From Paenibacillus endoradicis (lineage in GTDB: Bacteria; Bacillota; Bacilli; Paenibacillales; Paenibacillaceae), in assembly GCF_024721975.1 (NCBI RefSeq), contig NZ_JANQBB010000001.1:186001-250000 (forward strand): 64,000 nucleotides of DNA, given 5' to 3'. Both the position numbers and the translations under genes were made by a program. This document shows, in pieces, positions 54,961 through 63,992 of the stretch; position 1 is the first letter of the stretch, and every line of letters begins with the position of its first letter. The notes under the pieces are model-generated. The model had not been told where the DNA came from. It made no database searches and saw only the letters and a program-made list of their open reading frames with translations.

Positions 54961-55003
54961 ACTATATATAGTATGTTATAATAATTTTATTACTACATAT
55001 AGT
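54961..55003 (+). promoter_or_regulatory. nrdJ promoter with two NrdR-like boxes
   Basis: ACTATATATAGT (54961-54972) is a perfect palindrome; ACTACATATAGT (54992-55003) differs at one base and lies exactly 31 bp downstream. A TATAAT (54977-54982) sits between them, so bound NrdR would cover the promoter from both sides. The same 31-bp spacing is found at nrdI. Confidence 0.8.
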
Positions 55004-55026
55004 AATATTGAAGAGGGGTGACTAAT

Positions 55027-57636
55027 ATGAACCGTTTAGAAGGATTAAGTGAGAAAATATTTTTGGATAGATATGCTCGCAAAAATGCTGAAGCATCAAA
55101 GGTAGAAGTTGGTGATACTGTACTAGTATTATTGAAAGACGATCTCGCATTTCCTGTAAAGGAAGCAGGCGAAATATTGTCACGTCAAGGTGAGCAAGTT
55201 GAAGTGAAATTGCGTAATGGTGACATTGTTCAATCCACGATCAGTAAACTAACACATACAATAGAGAAAACTCCTGAAGAAATGTGGTCTAGACTTGCTG
55301 GCGCGATGTCATCTGTTGAAGACGAGGACAAGCAAGCATTATGGCAAGAAAGATTTCAATATATATTAGATGATTGGAAATTAGTTCCTGGTGGACGTAT
55401 AGCTGCAGGAGCCGGTGCAAGTGATGAATTAACATTATTCAACTGCTACGTCATTCCATCACCGAAGGATAGTCGTGGTGGCATTATGTCTACATTGACA
55501 GAAATGACAGAGATTATGGCTCGAGGCGGTGGTGTAGGTATTAATCTATCTTCATTACGTCCGAAAAGAGCAGTTGTTGTTGGCGTCAATGGTTCATCCA
55601 GTGGTGCTGTATCTTGGGGGGGATTATTCAGTTATACAACTGGATTAATCGAACAAGGTGGTAGTCGTCGCGGCGCGTTGATGCTAATGATCAATGACTG
55701 GCATCCAGATGTACAAGAATTTATTACAGTGAAACAGTCGATGGGCAAGATTACGAATGCTAATTTATCCGTATGCGTGAGCGATGGATTTATGGAGGCT
55801 GTTAAGCAAGATAGCGACTGGGATCTGGTATTCCCTGATACGACAGAAGCAGGATACGATGATCTATGGGATGGCGATCTAGAAGCTTGGAAAGCATTAG
55901 GTAAGAAAGTTATCGTTCATAAGACAGTTAAAGCACGTGAAATATGGTCAGCTATTATTGAATCTGCTTGGAAATCAGCAGAACCAGGTGTAGTGTTTAT
56001 GGAACGCTACAATAATATGTCTAACAGTTGGTACTTTAATCCGATTATTGCGACTAATCCGTGCGGAGAACAAGGATTACCTGCATGGGGAGTATGTAAC
56101 TTATCTGCAATTAATTTATCTAAGTTCTATGATGAAGAGAATGATGATGTTGCTTGGAATGAACTTGCGAAAGTGACGAATTGGGCTGTAAGATTCCTTG
56201 ATAATGTGATCGACAGAACACCATATCACTTCCCTGAAAATGAGCTGAATCAGAAAAAAGAACGTCGCATCGGGCTTGGAACGATGGGTCTAGCGGAATT
56301 GATGATTAAGCTGAAAGTTCGATATGGATCATCTGAATCTTTAGATTTCCTTGATAAATTATATGGATTTATGGCGAAGGAAGCATATTTAGCCTCAGCC
56401 GAAATTGCTGCCGATAAAGGTAGCTTTACAGCGTTTGATCGTGAGTTGTATTTGCAAAGCGGATTTATGAAGAACATTATTGCTGAATTCCCGGAAGTGC
56501 AAGCAGCAATAGAAGCAACAGGTATGCGTAATGTAACGGTAATTACACAAGCACCAACAGGAAGCACTGGAACAATGGTGGGGACTTCTACTGGTATTGA
56601 GCCTTATTTTGCTTTTGAATATTACCGTCAAAGTCGTTTAGGATTCGATGTTCAGTATGTACCAATTGCACAGCAATGGCTCGATGCTCATCCGAATGAG
56701 CAATTACCTGACTACTTCGTAACAGCAATGACGCTTACAGCTGAAGATCATATTCAAGTTCAAGCTGCCATTCAACGCTGGGTGGATAGCTCTATTTCTA
56801 AGACTGCGAATTGTCCTAATGACTTTACAGTTGAGGAAACTGAAAAGTTGTATGAGCTGGCTTATGAGTTAGGCTGTAAAGGGGTAACGATTTACCGGGA
56901 TGGCAGTCGCGACGTTCAAGTGTTATCTACCGCACCAAGTAAGGATGAAGCGAAGAAAGAGAAGATAGTTACAGCAGATTCTGAGAAAGAAGCTATTAGT
57001 GGCTTAGAACAACAATCACTTTCATTAAATGGACAGTCTGAAGGACCAATTGGTATCAGTGGTAAAGTAGTCGCTACTAATAATGAAGATCGTCAATATA
57101 AACGTCGTCCGCAAGTATTGAAAGGGGCAACGTATCGTATGAATACGCCACTTGGTATGGCGTACATTACCATTAATGATCTCGATGACGTTCCTTCAGA
57201 AATTTTCTTAATCGTGGGTAAAGCTGGGTCAGATGTATTTGCGATGGCAGAAGCGCTTGGTCGAGTTTGCTCATTATTCCTACGATATGGCGAGCATGGC
57301 AATAAAGTGGCATTACTTATTAAGCATTTGAAAGGTATTGGCGGCACTGGAGCGATAGGATTTGGTAACAATCGTGTTGAGTCAATTGCTGATGCTGTGG
57401 CGAAGGCATTGGAAATGCATTTACAAGCAAATGTTGTTGAGCCTGAATATGAACAAATGGAGCTTGCAGGGGAGTTTCTAAGCGTAGATATCGTACCGCA
57501 CGCCGCAACAAGTGTAGTGCATCAGCATGGATTGCACGATAGCATTGATCTTTGCCCATCCTGTGGATTAGCGACGCTGATTAATATTGAGGGATGTAAG
57601 CAATGCAGCTCTTGTGGCTATAGTAAATGTAATTGA
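55027..57636 (+). CDS. nrdJ: Adenosylcobalamin-dependent (class II) ribonucleotide reductase
   Basis: 869 residues from ATG 55027 (AGAGGGG before it); GTG 55018 overlaps that site. Core motifs FNCYVIPSP, GGGVGINLSSLRP, NPCGEQGLPAWGVCNLS, APTGSTGTM, then a TSCPD domain (MNTPLGMAYITINDLDD, about 705-810), and a Cys-rich tail CPSC...CKQCSSCGYSKC. It reduces ribonucleotides with coenzyme B12, with or without oxygen, complementing the Mn/Fe class Ib enzyme at 32 kb. Confidence 0.95.
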   Translation: MNRLEGLSEKIFLDRYARKNAEASKVEVGDTVLVLLKDDLAFPVKEAGEILSRQGEQVEVKLRNGDIVQSTISKLTHTIEKTPEEMWSRLAGAMSSVEDEDKQALWQERFQYILDDWKLVPGGRIAAGAGASDELTLFNCYVIPSPKDSRGGIMSTLTEMTEIMARGGGVGINLSSLRPKRAVVVGVNGSSSGAVSWGGLFSYTTGLIEQGGSRRGALMLMINDWHPDVQEFITVKQSMGKITNANLSVCVSDGFMEAVKQDSDWDLVFPDTTEAGYDDLWDGDLEAWKALGKKVIVHKTVKAREIWSAIIESAWKSAEPGVVFMERYNNMSNSWYFNPIIATNPCGEQGLPAWGVCNLSAINLSKFYDEENDDVAWNELAKVTNWAVRFLDNVIDRTPYHFPENELNQKKERRIGLGTMGLAELMIKLKVRYGSSESLDFLDKLYGFMAKEAYLASAEIAADKGSFTAFDRELYLQSGFMKNIIAEFPEVQAAIEATGMRNVTVITQAPTGSTGTMVGTSTGIEPYFAFEYYRQSRLGFDVQYVPIAQQWLDAHPNEQLPDYFVTAMTLTAEDHIQVQAAIQRWVDSSISKTANCPNDFTVEETEKLYELAYELGCKGVTIYRDGSRDVQVLSTAPSKDEAKKEKIVTADSEKEAISGLEQQSLSLNGQSEGPIGISGKVVATNNEDRQYKRRPQVLKGATYRMNTPLGMAYITINDLDDVPSEIFLIVGKAGSDVFAMAEALGRVCSLFLRYGEHGNKVALLIKHLKGIGGTGAIGFGNNRVESIADAVAKALEMHLQANVVEPEYEQMELAGEFLSVDIVPHAATSVVHQHGLHDSIDLCPSCGLATLINIEGCKQCSSCGYSKCN

Positions 57637-57686
57637 GTAGTGGCTAGGCTAGAGACTATATTCACAGAAAAATATAATCGACGTTT

Positions 57687-57720
57687 AAGGTGCATCGTGT
57701 TTCCAGATGCACCTTCTTTG
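57687..57720 (+). terminator. Intrinsic terminator after nrdJ
   Basis: AAGGTGCATC (57687-57696) with GATGCACCTT (57706-57715), 9-nt loop, then CTTTG. The T-run is short. Confidence 0.8.
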
Positions 57721-57776
57721 CGAATTTATGTAATCAGTAGTATATAGCTACCTAGAATTGAAAAGAGGAGATAGCA

Positions 57777-57818
57777 ATGTGGAACTTTAATTATTACCTA
57801 ATCCAAAGAAAAATATAA
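57777..57818 (+). CDS. 13-codon ORF with a strong ribosome binding site, perhaps a cut-off gene start
   Basis: ATG 57777 is preceded by AGAGGAGATAGCA, as good a site as any in the window, but the frame (MWNFNYYLIQRKI) stops after 13 codons in A/T-rich sequence. It may be the first codons of a gene lost when the DNA to the right was acquired, or a leader peptide. Nothing else is visible between nrdJ's terminator and the PBP promoter region. Confidence 0.35.
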   Translation: MWNFNYYLIQRKI

Positions 57819-57948
57819 TTTATGTATTTAATATAATATCATAAAACTTTATGACAAAATATTAATTTGACTATCATTCGATTGCTCCCCATTATTATAG
57901 AATATCGTTAGCTCTGAGAGCTATCTTTTGCTTTAGTGGGAGGCATCT

Positions 57949-60075
57949 ATGATTAAACATAATTTACATAAAAGCCAAGGAACCAGCCGGAGGCTCTCCG
58001 GCATTTTTAAGTTGCTGAAGCGATTCCGAATATGGATCATCGGGATCGTGCTTATACTTACTTCGCTATTAGCAATCGGGGCCTATTGGATACATAGTCT
58101 TGATATCGCCAAGTTAGTCGTTCCTATATCTGCTCCGACCCAATTCATAGATCGGTACGGAGAGGTTAGTTCCGAGGTCACTTCTGCAAAAATCGAATAT
58201 GTGCCGATCGATCAAGTTCCGCTGCATCTCCAGCAGGCGATCATCGCGGTCGAAGATAAGAGATATTATGATCACACCGGAGTAGACATCTTCGGAATTG
58301 TTCGAGCAACTTTCCGTAATGCAAAGGAAGGCGGTGCAGTACAAGGCGGAAGCACGATTACTCAGCAGCTTGCTAAGAACGTATTTTTAACGGGTGAAAA
58401 AACATTCTCGCGCAAGCTGACGGAAGCTGCTTATGCACTCAAGATCGAGGCACTTTATGATAAGGACCAAATTCTCGAAATGTATTTGAATCAAATTTAT
58501 TTTGGAGAAGGCCAATGGGGAGTGCAAAGGGCAGCCAAGCGGTATTTCGGCAAACAAACGAGGGATTTGACGTTGGCCGAGAGCGCTTTGCTTGCCGCAT
58601 TACCGAAAGCACCAAGTCGATATTCTCCGCTTAAGAATAAGGAAATCGCTTTGGAGCGTCGCAACCTCGTGCTAGGTTTAATGAAAGATGAGGGTTTTAT
58701 CTCCGAAATAGATTATGAACACGCCAAAGCAGAACCGATTAATGCGCTGAAGGAAATTCCTCAGGAACAGGTCAACCATTTGCTAGGTCAATACGCTTCA
58801 TATATGGATGAAGTAATCGAAGAGGCCATTCGTGTATATGGATTTACCGAGCGTCAAATGCTTGCTGGAAATCTACTCATCTACACAGAGCTGGATCCTG
58901 CGGTTCAGAACGCAATGGAAGAAACATACCGCAATGAATCCCTGTTCCCAGAAAGTGCATCCGACCAACTACTGCAGAGCGGGGCAGTCATCATGGATCC
59001 GTCTACTGGGGGGGTACGCGGAATTGTTGGGCAGAGAGGAGAGCATACATTCCGTGGTTTCAATCATGCTACACAGCTTGTTAGGCAACCCGGATCGGTA
59101 TTCAAACCATTAATCGTCTACGCGCCTGCTATGGAAAGAGGGTACGATAAAAATTCACAGTTGTATGATGGTCCATTGGATATTCAGGGTTACCGACCTA
59201 ATAACGTGGATCACCTGACTTTAGGGCAAGTATCGCTCCAAGAGGCGGTTATCCAATCCAGAAATATTCCTGCGGTATGGCTATTGAACGAAATTGGACT
59301 TACTACCGGAATAGAGTTTGTAGAGAAACTCGGTATTCCGCTAGTAGAGGAAGATCGTAATTTAAGTGTGGCGCTGGGCGGATTGTCTCAAGGAGTGTCT
59401 CCACTTCAAATCGCGCAGGGCTATAGTGTGTTCCCTAATCTTGGAGTACAGGTTCAAGCGCATACGATTACAAAAATTACAACTGTGGACGGACAAGTTT
59501 TAGTTGAGGCCAAGCACCAACCGGTTAAAGTTATGTCTCCGGAGAACGCTTATGCAATGACTGAAGTACTGCAAGATGTTGTGAGGGAAGGTACAGGAAA
59601 GAATGCGGCAATCGATCGTACTGTGGCTGGGAAAACGGGATCGACGCAGCTTCCGCAGAATAAACAGTTCGAAGGGATCGCAGGCGGTGTTAAAGATGCA
59701 TGGTTTGTCGGCTATACGCCAGAGCTGGTAGGGGCGATTTGGCTAGGCTACGATCTCACGGATAGCAATCATTATTTGACAACATCCGGCGGTCAATACC
59801 CTGCTTTAATTTTCAGCGAAATGATGTCCTTAGCCTTAAAGGATGTTCCTGCATCTGAGTTTAAACGTCCTATACGCGAACAACCGAAAGAAAAAGAGAG
59901 TACTATTATTGGCAATAAAACAAATCAGGGAAATAAAAAAGAGAAGAAAGAGGAAGAGAAAAAGAAGAAAGAAGAAGAGAAAAAGAAGAAAGAAGAAAAG
60001 AAGAAAGAAGAAAAGAAGAAAGAAGAAAAGAAAAAGAAGAAAGAAGAAGAGAAAAGAAAGAATACAGAAAAATAG
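57949..60075 (+). CDS. Class A penicillin-binding protein (PBP1a type)
   Basis: 708 residues. One membrane anchor (WIIGIVLILTSLLAIGAYWI, about 31-50), a GT51 glycosyltransferase domain with E102 in VEDKRYYDH, GGSTITQQLAKN and YLNQIYFG, then a transpeptidase domain with S383xxK (GSVFK), S437RN and K562TG. The last 50 residues are almost only Lys and Glu. It polymerises and cross-links peptidoglycan outside the membrane. By eye the gene is close to 50% G+C, well above its neighbours, and codon use differs, which suggests horizontal origin. GGGAGG precedes the ATG; a possible promoter is TTGACT (57867), 17 bp, CATTAT. Confidence 0.95.
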   Translation: MIKHNLHKSQGTSRRLSGIFKLLKRFRIWIIGIVLILTSLLAIGAYWIHSLDIAKLVVPISAPTQFIDRYGEVSSEVTSAKIEYVPIDQVPLHLQQAIIAVEDKRYYDHTGVDIFGIVRATFRNAKEGGAVQGGSTITQQLAKNVFLTGEKTFSRKLTEAAYALKIEALYDKDQILEMYLNQIYFGEGQWGVQRAAKRYFGKQTRDLTLAESALLAALPKAPSRYSPLKNKEIALERRNLVLGLMKDEGFISEIDYEHAKAEPINALKEIPQEQVNHLLGQYASYMDEVIEEAIRVYGFTERQMLAGNLLIYTELDPAVQNAMEETYRNESLFPESASDQLLQSGAVIMDPSTGGVRGIVGQRGEHTFRGFNHATQLVRQPGSVFKPLIVYAPAMERGYDKNSQLYDGPLDIQGYRPNNVDHLTLGQVSLQEAVIQSRNIPAVWLLNEIGLTTGIEFVEKLGIPLVEEDRNLSVALGGLSQGVSPLQIAQGYSVFPNLGVQVQAHTITKITTVDGQVLVEAKHQPVKVMSPENAYAMTEVLQDVVREGTGKNAAIDRTVAGKTGSTQLPQNKQFEGIAGGVKDAWFVGYTPELVGAIWLGYDLTDSNHYLTTSGGQYPALIFSEMMSLALKDVPASEFKRPIREQPKEKESTIIGNKTNQGNKKEKKEEEKKKKEEEKKKKEEKKKEEKKKEEKKKKKEEEKRKNTEK

Positions 60076-60702
60076 AAAATATGAATCCTATGACCTGCGA
60101 ACTACGGTAGTTCCTTGTTGACTGACCTCTCATTTGACGGGATCAGCCTTATTTTATATAGTGACGGATTATTATCCTTTGTATTTCGAATTACAATCTA
60201 ATACTGCAAGCTCAACAACAGGTTAGGCATCGCCCTATTATTACTGTATGTGTTAACTCTGCCTATTCGACACATGTGGAGTATTGCTCACTGTTGGTTA
60301 GAAAAAACTAATAATGGAGATGTATTGGCGTATATAGCAACGGAGCGGGTACAGTCTCGCTTCTTTTTTTGACTATATATATCTTTAGGTGAGGCTAGAG
60401 ACAGTTGGACAGTCGTCCTTTGTTATACCCTAGCCAGTGCCTGACGGAGAATTTATTGTTCATTAGCAGTGGTTAAGGCTTGTCATACCCGCCTGGAAAT
60501 TTTACGAATATCCTCTTGTACGCACATGGAAGCCTTACCTTAAATTAGAGCCAGTATGTTAACGGTGAGAGCCTTCAAGAAAATATTGGCTCTCAATCAC
60601 CTAATTCAACTATCGTTCTTCGTAAGCGTAGTCGTCTGATGTCCAAAGAAATCAATTTCTCTCCCATAATTTTTTACACGTAAGCGTCTACACTTATTTT
60701 TG
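60076..60702. other. 627-bp gap without a recognisable gene
   Basis: No ORF with a convincing site. It holds a terminator-like hairpin at 60342-60370 and an inverted repeat GAGAGCC (60565-60571)/GGCTCTC around 60590 without a T-run. Base composition drifts from the PBP gene's to the background. Possibly remnant DNA from the event that brought the PBP gene. Confidence 0.4.
60342..60370 (+). terminator. Intrinsic terminator
   Basis: GGAGCGGG (60342-60349) with CTCGCTTC (60356-60363), two G-U pairs, loop TACAGT, then TTTTTTT. Probably the end of the PBP transcript. Confidence 0.75.
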
Positions 60703-61290
60703 TCATATTGATAACGTACCCTTCGTAGACGGAATAACATCGCCTGTTATCCTAATTGCTTTCTTCAACGCATCGCCGAATGCCACGAAAATTGCCTCAT
60801 TTATATGGTGTGTATTTCTGCCGTATTTCAAATTGATGTGCATGGTTATTCCGCTATTATGCGCTACAGCGACAAAAAACTCTTCGGTTAATTCGGTTTC
60901 AAACTCGCCTACTCGTGTTGAATGCATTTCCACGTTAATCACTAAAAAGGAGCGATTAGATATACTCAAATCCACTATTGCTAAGCTCTCATCCATAGGT
61001 ATACGCGAACTACCATAACGGTTTATGCCTTTTTTATCCCCTATAGCCTTTTTGATTGCTTGCCCCAAGCATATTCCAATGTCTTCAACCGTGTGATGCC
61101 CATCTATCTCTAAATCACCTTTACAATCCACATTTAGTTTTATTCCTGCCCTAAAAGCAAAAAGCATGAGCATATGGTTAAAGAATCCAATCCCCGTGTT
61201 GATGTTGCCTTCACTGTATTCATCGAGATTAAGCTCCAGTTTAATTTCTGTTTCTTTTGTTTTTCTGTTAATTAATGCCTCCCGCACCAT
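60703..61290 (-). CDS. hisB: Imidazoleglycerol-phosphate dehydratase
   Basis: 195 residues, full length. Motifs: FFNHMLMLF, DGHHTVEDIGICLGQA, RYGSSRIPMDESL, EFFVAVAHNSGITMHI and GRNTHHINEAIFVAFGDALKKAI. It dehydrates imidazoleglycerol phosphate in histidine synthesis. The usual Asp of the first metal motif (F-x-DHM) is Asn here. No other his gene is present. The sequence reads more like clostridial than Paenibacillus HisB, in an accessory region, so acquisition is likely. GGAAGGGAG precedes the ATG. Confidence 0.93.
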   Translation of the reverse strand: MVREALINRKTKETEIKLELNLDEYSEGNINTGIGFFNHMLMLFAFRAGIKLNVDCKGDLEIDGHHTVEDIGICLGQAIKKAIGDKKGINRYGSSRIPMDESLAIVDLSISNRSFLVINVEMHSTRVGEFETELTEEFFVAVAHNSGITMHINLKYGRNTHHINEAIFVAFGDALKKAIRITGDVIPSTKGTLSI

Positions 61291-61827
61291 AAAAAACTCC
61301 CTTCCTAACTGAGGTTTTGTCTTTGGAAATTGCTAGCCTAATGAATTCGATTAAGACCACATCCTTTATCGCTTTACTCCTCTAATATATTATTGTAATA
61401 AATTAATAATGTAAAGTTATGTAAGCCGGTCGACCACGCTAAACTCCCATTAGCTTAATGCCCACTCTTAATAATGCAGTTCACAGCTTAAACAAACCAA
61501 TTCGAATAACAACAGCTTTGTTATGTATCAACTTGGATACGTGAGGGCTCTCTAAGAGTATTCCTAGAGGTGAAGGGTTTTGATATTGTCAATATCCTTT
61601 GACATTTAAAAGAGGGTGTGCGTTTAATACATACCCTTTCAACTTTGAATTATTAAATCCATCCAGAATAACTAAGTGTGGCCTATGCCATAGGAGAGAA
61701 CCTCCCCAGTTGGGGGTTATTTCATTTTTACAACTTAAATCAAACTTGCAACGGCCATAAAGAGTGAAGAAGATATTTTTTCATAGATTCGAATATAAAC
61801 AATTTTTAACGAGGAGAGGGATAGATT
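61291..61827. other. 537-bp gap without a recognisable gene
   Basis: Upstream region of hisB and of the small ORF at 61828. A/T-rich. A hairpin AACCTCCC/GGGGGTT at about 61700-61720 followed by ATTTCATTTTT is a possible terminator on the + strand. No repeats of either family and no tRNA-like T-box. Confidence 0.4.
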
Positions 61828-61962
61828 ATGATGTCGGGAAACCAAGAATGGATTAATGATAGACTTATCAGAAAGGCAACTCAGTACGCTTACGGTGAGT
61901 CGAAATTTTTTATGCCGTTACCCCATGTCGGCTCCTATTCAAATATACAAAATAACAGTTAA
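61828..61962 (+). CDS. Small ORF, 44 aa
   Basis: ATG 61828 behind GAGGAGAGGGATAGATT, a strong site. Starts MMSGNQEWINDRLIRKATQY and ends SYSNIQNNS; no hydrophobic helix. It may be the N-terminus of a gene cut short in this disturbed region. A GNAT gene follows after 87 bp. Family not recognised. Confidence 0.4.
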   Translation: MMSGNQEWINDRLIRKATQYAYGESKFFMPLPHVGSYSNIQNNS

Positions 61963-62049
61963 TTGTCAGGTTGTTTTTAGTCGCTCAATTACTGTAGACT
62001 CTAGGACAGATATAACACGATGTCTATCATTGTGGAGGGGGCTTAGTTT

Positions 62050-62517
62050 GTGGAATTTAGAGAAATATCATGGGACAACTTTATTGAATGTATTGAACTA
62101 CAAGTTACAGAGGAACAGAAACTCTTTATCTCATCTAATCAACATGCACTCGCAGAAGCTTATATTGCTTCCAAAGAGGGTCAGGTCATTACTACATTTG
62201 CTATTTATAAACATGAAAAGATGGTTGGCTTTATTATGATGTATTATGACGATGGAAATGGCAATTTCGAATACGGCAGTTATGGAGTTTTTAAAATCAT
62301 AATTGATTGGCGATATCAGGGCAAAGGGTATGGTAAAGAGGCCATGGTAAAAGCTATAGAATTTTTTAAGGCATCTAATTATGGAAAAGCTAGGGTAGTT
62401 GAACTAACGTATAAACCTGAAAACCTAGTTGCAAAAAATCTATATACATCGCTAGGTTTTGTTGAAACAGGGAATATAAACCCTTCTGGTGAAGTATATG
62501 TTGAATCTCTCCTATAG
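62050..62517 (+). CDS. GNAT N-acetyltransferase
   Basis: 155 residues from GTG 62050 behind GGAGGGGG. Acetyl-CoA loop WRYQGKGYGKEAM (Q/RxxGxG/A) and C-terminal NLVAKNLYTSLGFVETG. Resembles the spermidine/aminoglycoside (RimI/BltD-like) acetyltransferases of Gram-positive bacteria. Substrate unknown. Confidence 0.9.
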   Translation: MEFREISWDNFIECIELQVTEEQKLFISSNQHALAEAYIASKEGQVITTFAIYKHEKMVGFIMMYYDDGNGNFEYGSYGVFKIIIDWRYQGKGYGKEAMVKAIEFFKASNYGKARVVELTYKPENLVAKNLYTSLGFVETGNINPSGEVYVESLL

Positions 62518-62579
62518 CCCGTTAAGCTCCTATTAAAATTTAGTTTGAAGCAACTGTAAAGAGACAATAGTAAAGAAGA

Positions 62580-62725
62580 CGCAGCTGTAACAACAGAACC
62601 GAGCTTAACATTGGATCCATCTAGCACTTATTGAATACCTTCAGCTTCAAGTAAGTTGACAATCTTCCTCTAAAATCCCCCGACTTTCCTTAGCAGTCTT
62701 GACAGATTTATCGACTCGTGGCAGG
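62580..62725 (-). pseudogene. Remnant of an IS110-type transposase
   Basis: On the minus strand IVNLLEAEGIQ, a stop, then VLDGSNVKLGSVVT recalls the segment NRIQKVLEDANIKLASVVTD of IS110-family transposases. A third piece, VDKSVKTAKESRGILEED, lies just upstream in another frame. At least one stop and one frameshift break it. Identification is by motif only. Confidence 0.4.
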
Positions 62726-62839
62726 ATAATATAGTTAAATTTAGTTTCTTATGTTTAATTAGTTTGCGAAAATTAGGGGTAGTTATATAAACATATGATA
62801 TAGTTATTGATAACGAAAATTCAAAAGGAAGGTGTAGAT

Positions 62840-63820
62840 TTGAGTTTATTTCCTATTGATTACTCACTCTTGTCAAAGCAAGCCTTATTATCACATATAA
62901 AAGACAATTATGAAGTTTATGAACCTATTAATATAAAATACTTCCTTAGAGGTATGAACGATACTTATGTATTAGAAACTAAGTCAGAAAAATATATTTT
63001 TAGAGTTTATCGTGCTGATAGAAGAAATAAATCTGAGATTGCTTTTGAATTAGATTTATTGAATTTTCTATATAAGAATGATGTAAGCGTTTCAATACCG
63101 ATCACAAAAAAAGATGGTACCCTCATTAATGAGTTTTTTGTCCCTGAAGGTGTAAAATATGGGGTTATGTTTAGTTTTGCTGAAGGTAATGAAAAGCCTA
63201 TTCAAGCGGTAGAAGATAGTTATTTGTTTGGGAAAGCAGTTGCTCAAATTCATAAAGTTACTGATAGTTTTAGAAGTGAACACGTAAGAGCGAATCTTAA
63301 TTTGGAACATCTAATTGAAAAACCACTTAACATAATCAAATTACATATGGAACATCGGCAAGAGGATTACAATTTTATTTATGAACTAGTTTTAGGATTA
63401 AAGGAAAAGTTAGTGATGAAGATAGAAGAAGGTTTAGATTGGGGTGTTTGTCATGGCGACTTGCATGGTAACACAAATGTAGCATTTACGGAAAACGGGA
63501 AATTGACACATTATGATTTCGATATTTCTGGTTATGGGTGGAGATCTTATGATATTGCAGAATTTAGATTAGCGAGAGAAATTCACAGTGGTCATAACAA
63601 GGAGGAAGTTGAAAGGCTTTGGGAAGCTTTTCTACACGGGTACAGGGACGTAAGAGATCTCAGTGAAAATGATGTTAAAGTGGTTTCAATATTTGTTGCA
63701 CTTAGACAACTGTGGCTCTTTGGCTTATGTTTTAGTGAATCAGAACTAATAGGGGTAGCTGACTTCGATGATGGATTTATTGACAGTAAGCTGGAGTATT
63801 TCAGGAACTTAATTTTTTGA
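62840..63820 (+). CDS. APH/choline-kinase family phosphotransferase
   Basis: 326 residues from TTG 62840, after AAGGAAGGTG; TTG 62807 has no site. Kinase-fold motifs: LRGMNDTYVLET, Brenner motif HGDLHGNTN (about 205-213) and YDFDISGYGW (metal-binding DFD). The family phosphorylates small molecules such as aminoglycosides, homoserine, choline or thiamine. The substrate cannot be assigned; resistance should not be assumed. Confidence 0.88.
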   Translation: MSLFPIDYSLLSKQALLSHIKDNYEVYEPINIKYFLRGMNDTYVLETKSEKYIFRVYRADRRNKSEIAFELDLLNFLYKNDVSVSIPITKKDGTLINEFFVPEGVKYGVMFSFAEGNEKPIQAVEDSYLFGKAVAQIHKVTDSFRSEHVRANLNLEHLIEKPLNIIKLHMEHRQEDYNFIYELVLGLKEKLVMKIEEGLDWGVCHGDLHGNTNVAFTENGKLTHYDFDISGYGWRSYDIAEFRLAREIHSGHNKEEVERLWEAFLHGYRDVRDLSENDVKVVSIFVALRQLWLFGLCFSESELIGVADFDDGFIDSKLEYFRNLIF

Positions 63821-63854
63821 TCTTTTTCATATCTCTATTGGTGAATATATATAA

Positions 63855-63992
63855 ATTCTTCAACTCGACAAATCGATTCTTCGACCTTCTTCGCCAGCCA
63901 TACTAGCAGATATTTTATTCATTTTCATCATCTGTGGTACGGCGCTTGCAACATTAAGGGCTACTCTACTCAAGAACATAAAAATGGAATAA
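63855..63992 (+). pseudogene. Possible C-terminal relic of a membrane protein
   Basis: An open frame without a start codon reads SPAILADILFIFIICGTALA and ends LLKNIKME before TAA. One hydrophobic helix. It follows a stop codon (63852) and has no ribosome binding site, so it looks like the end of a decayed gene. Family not recognised. Confidence 0.25.

Noticed and set aside
57908..57922. TAGCTCTGAGAGCTA palindrome upstream of the PBP gene as an operator
   Set aside because: Perfect but short, with no second site or regulator nearby; it could be chance.
59843..60121. Lys/Arg-rich frame overlapping the end of the PBP gene
   Set aside because: It is the shifted reading of the Lys/Glu repeat (AAG/GAA codons) and has no site or family.
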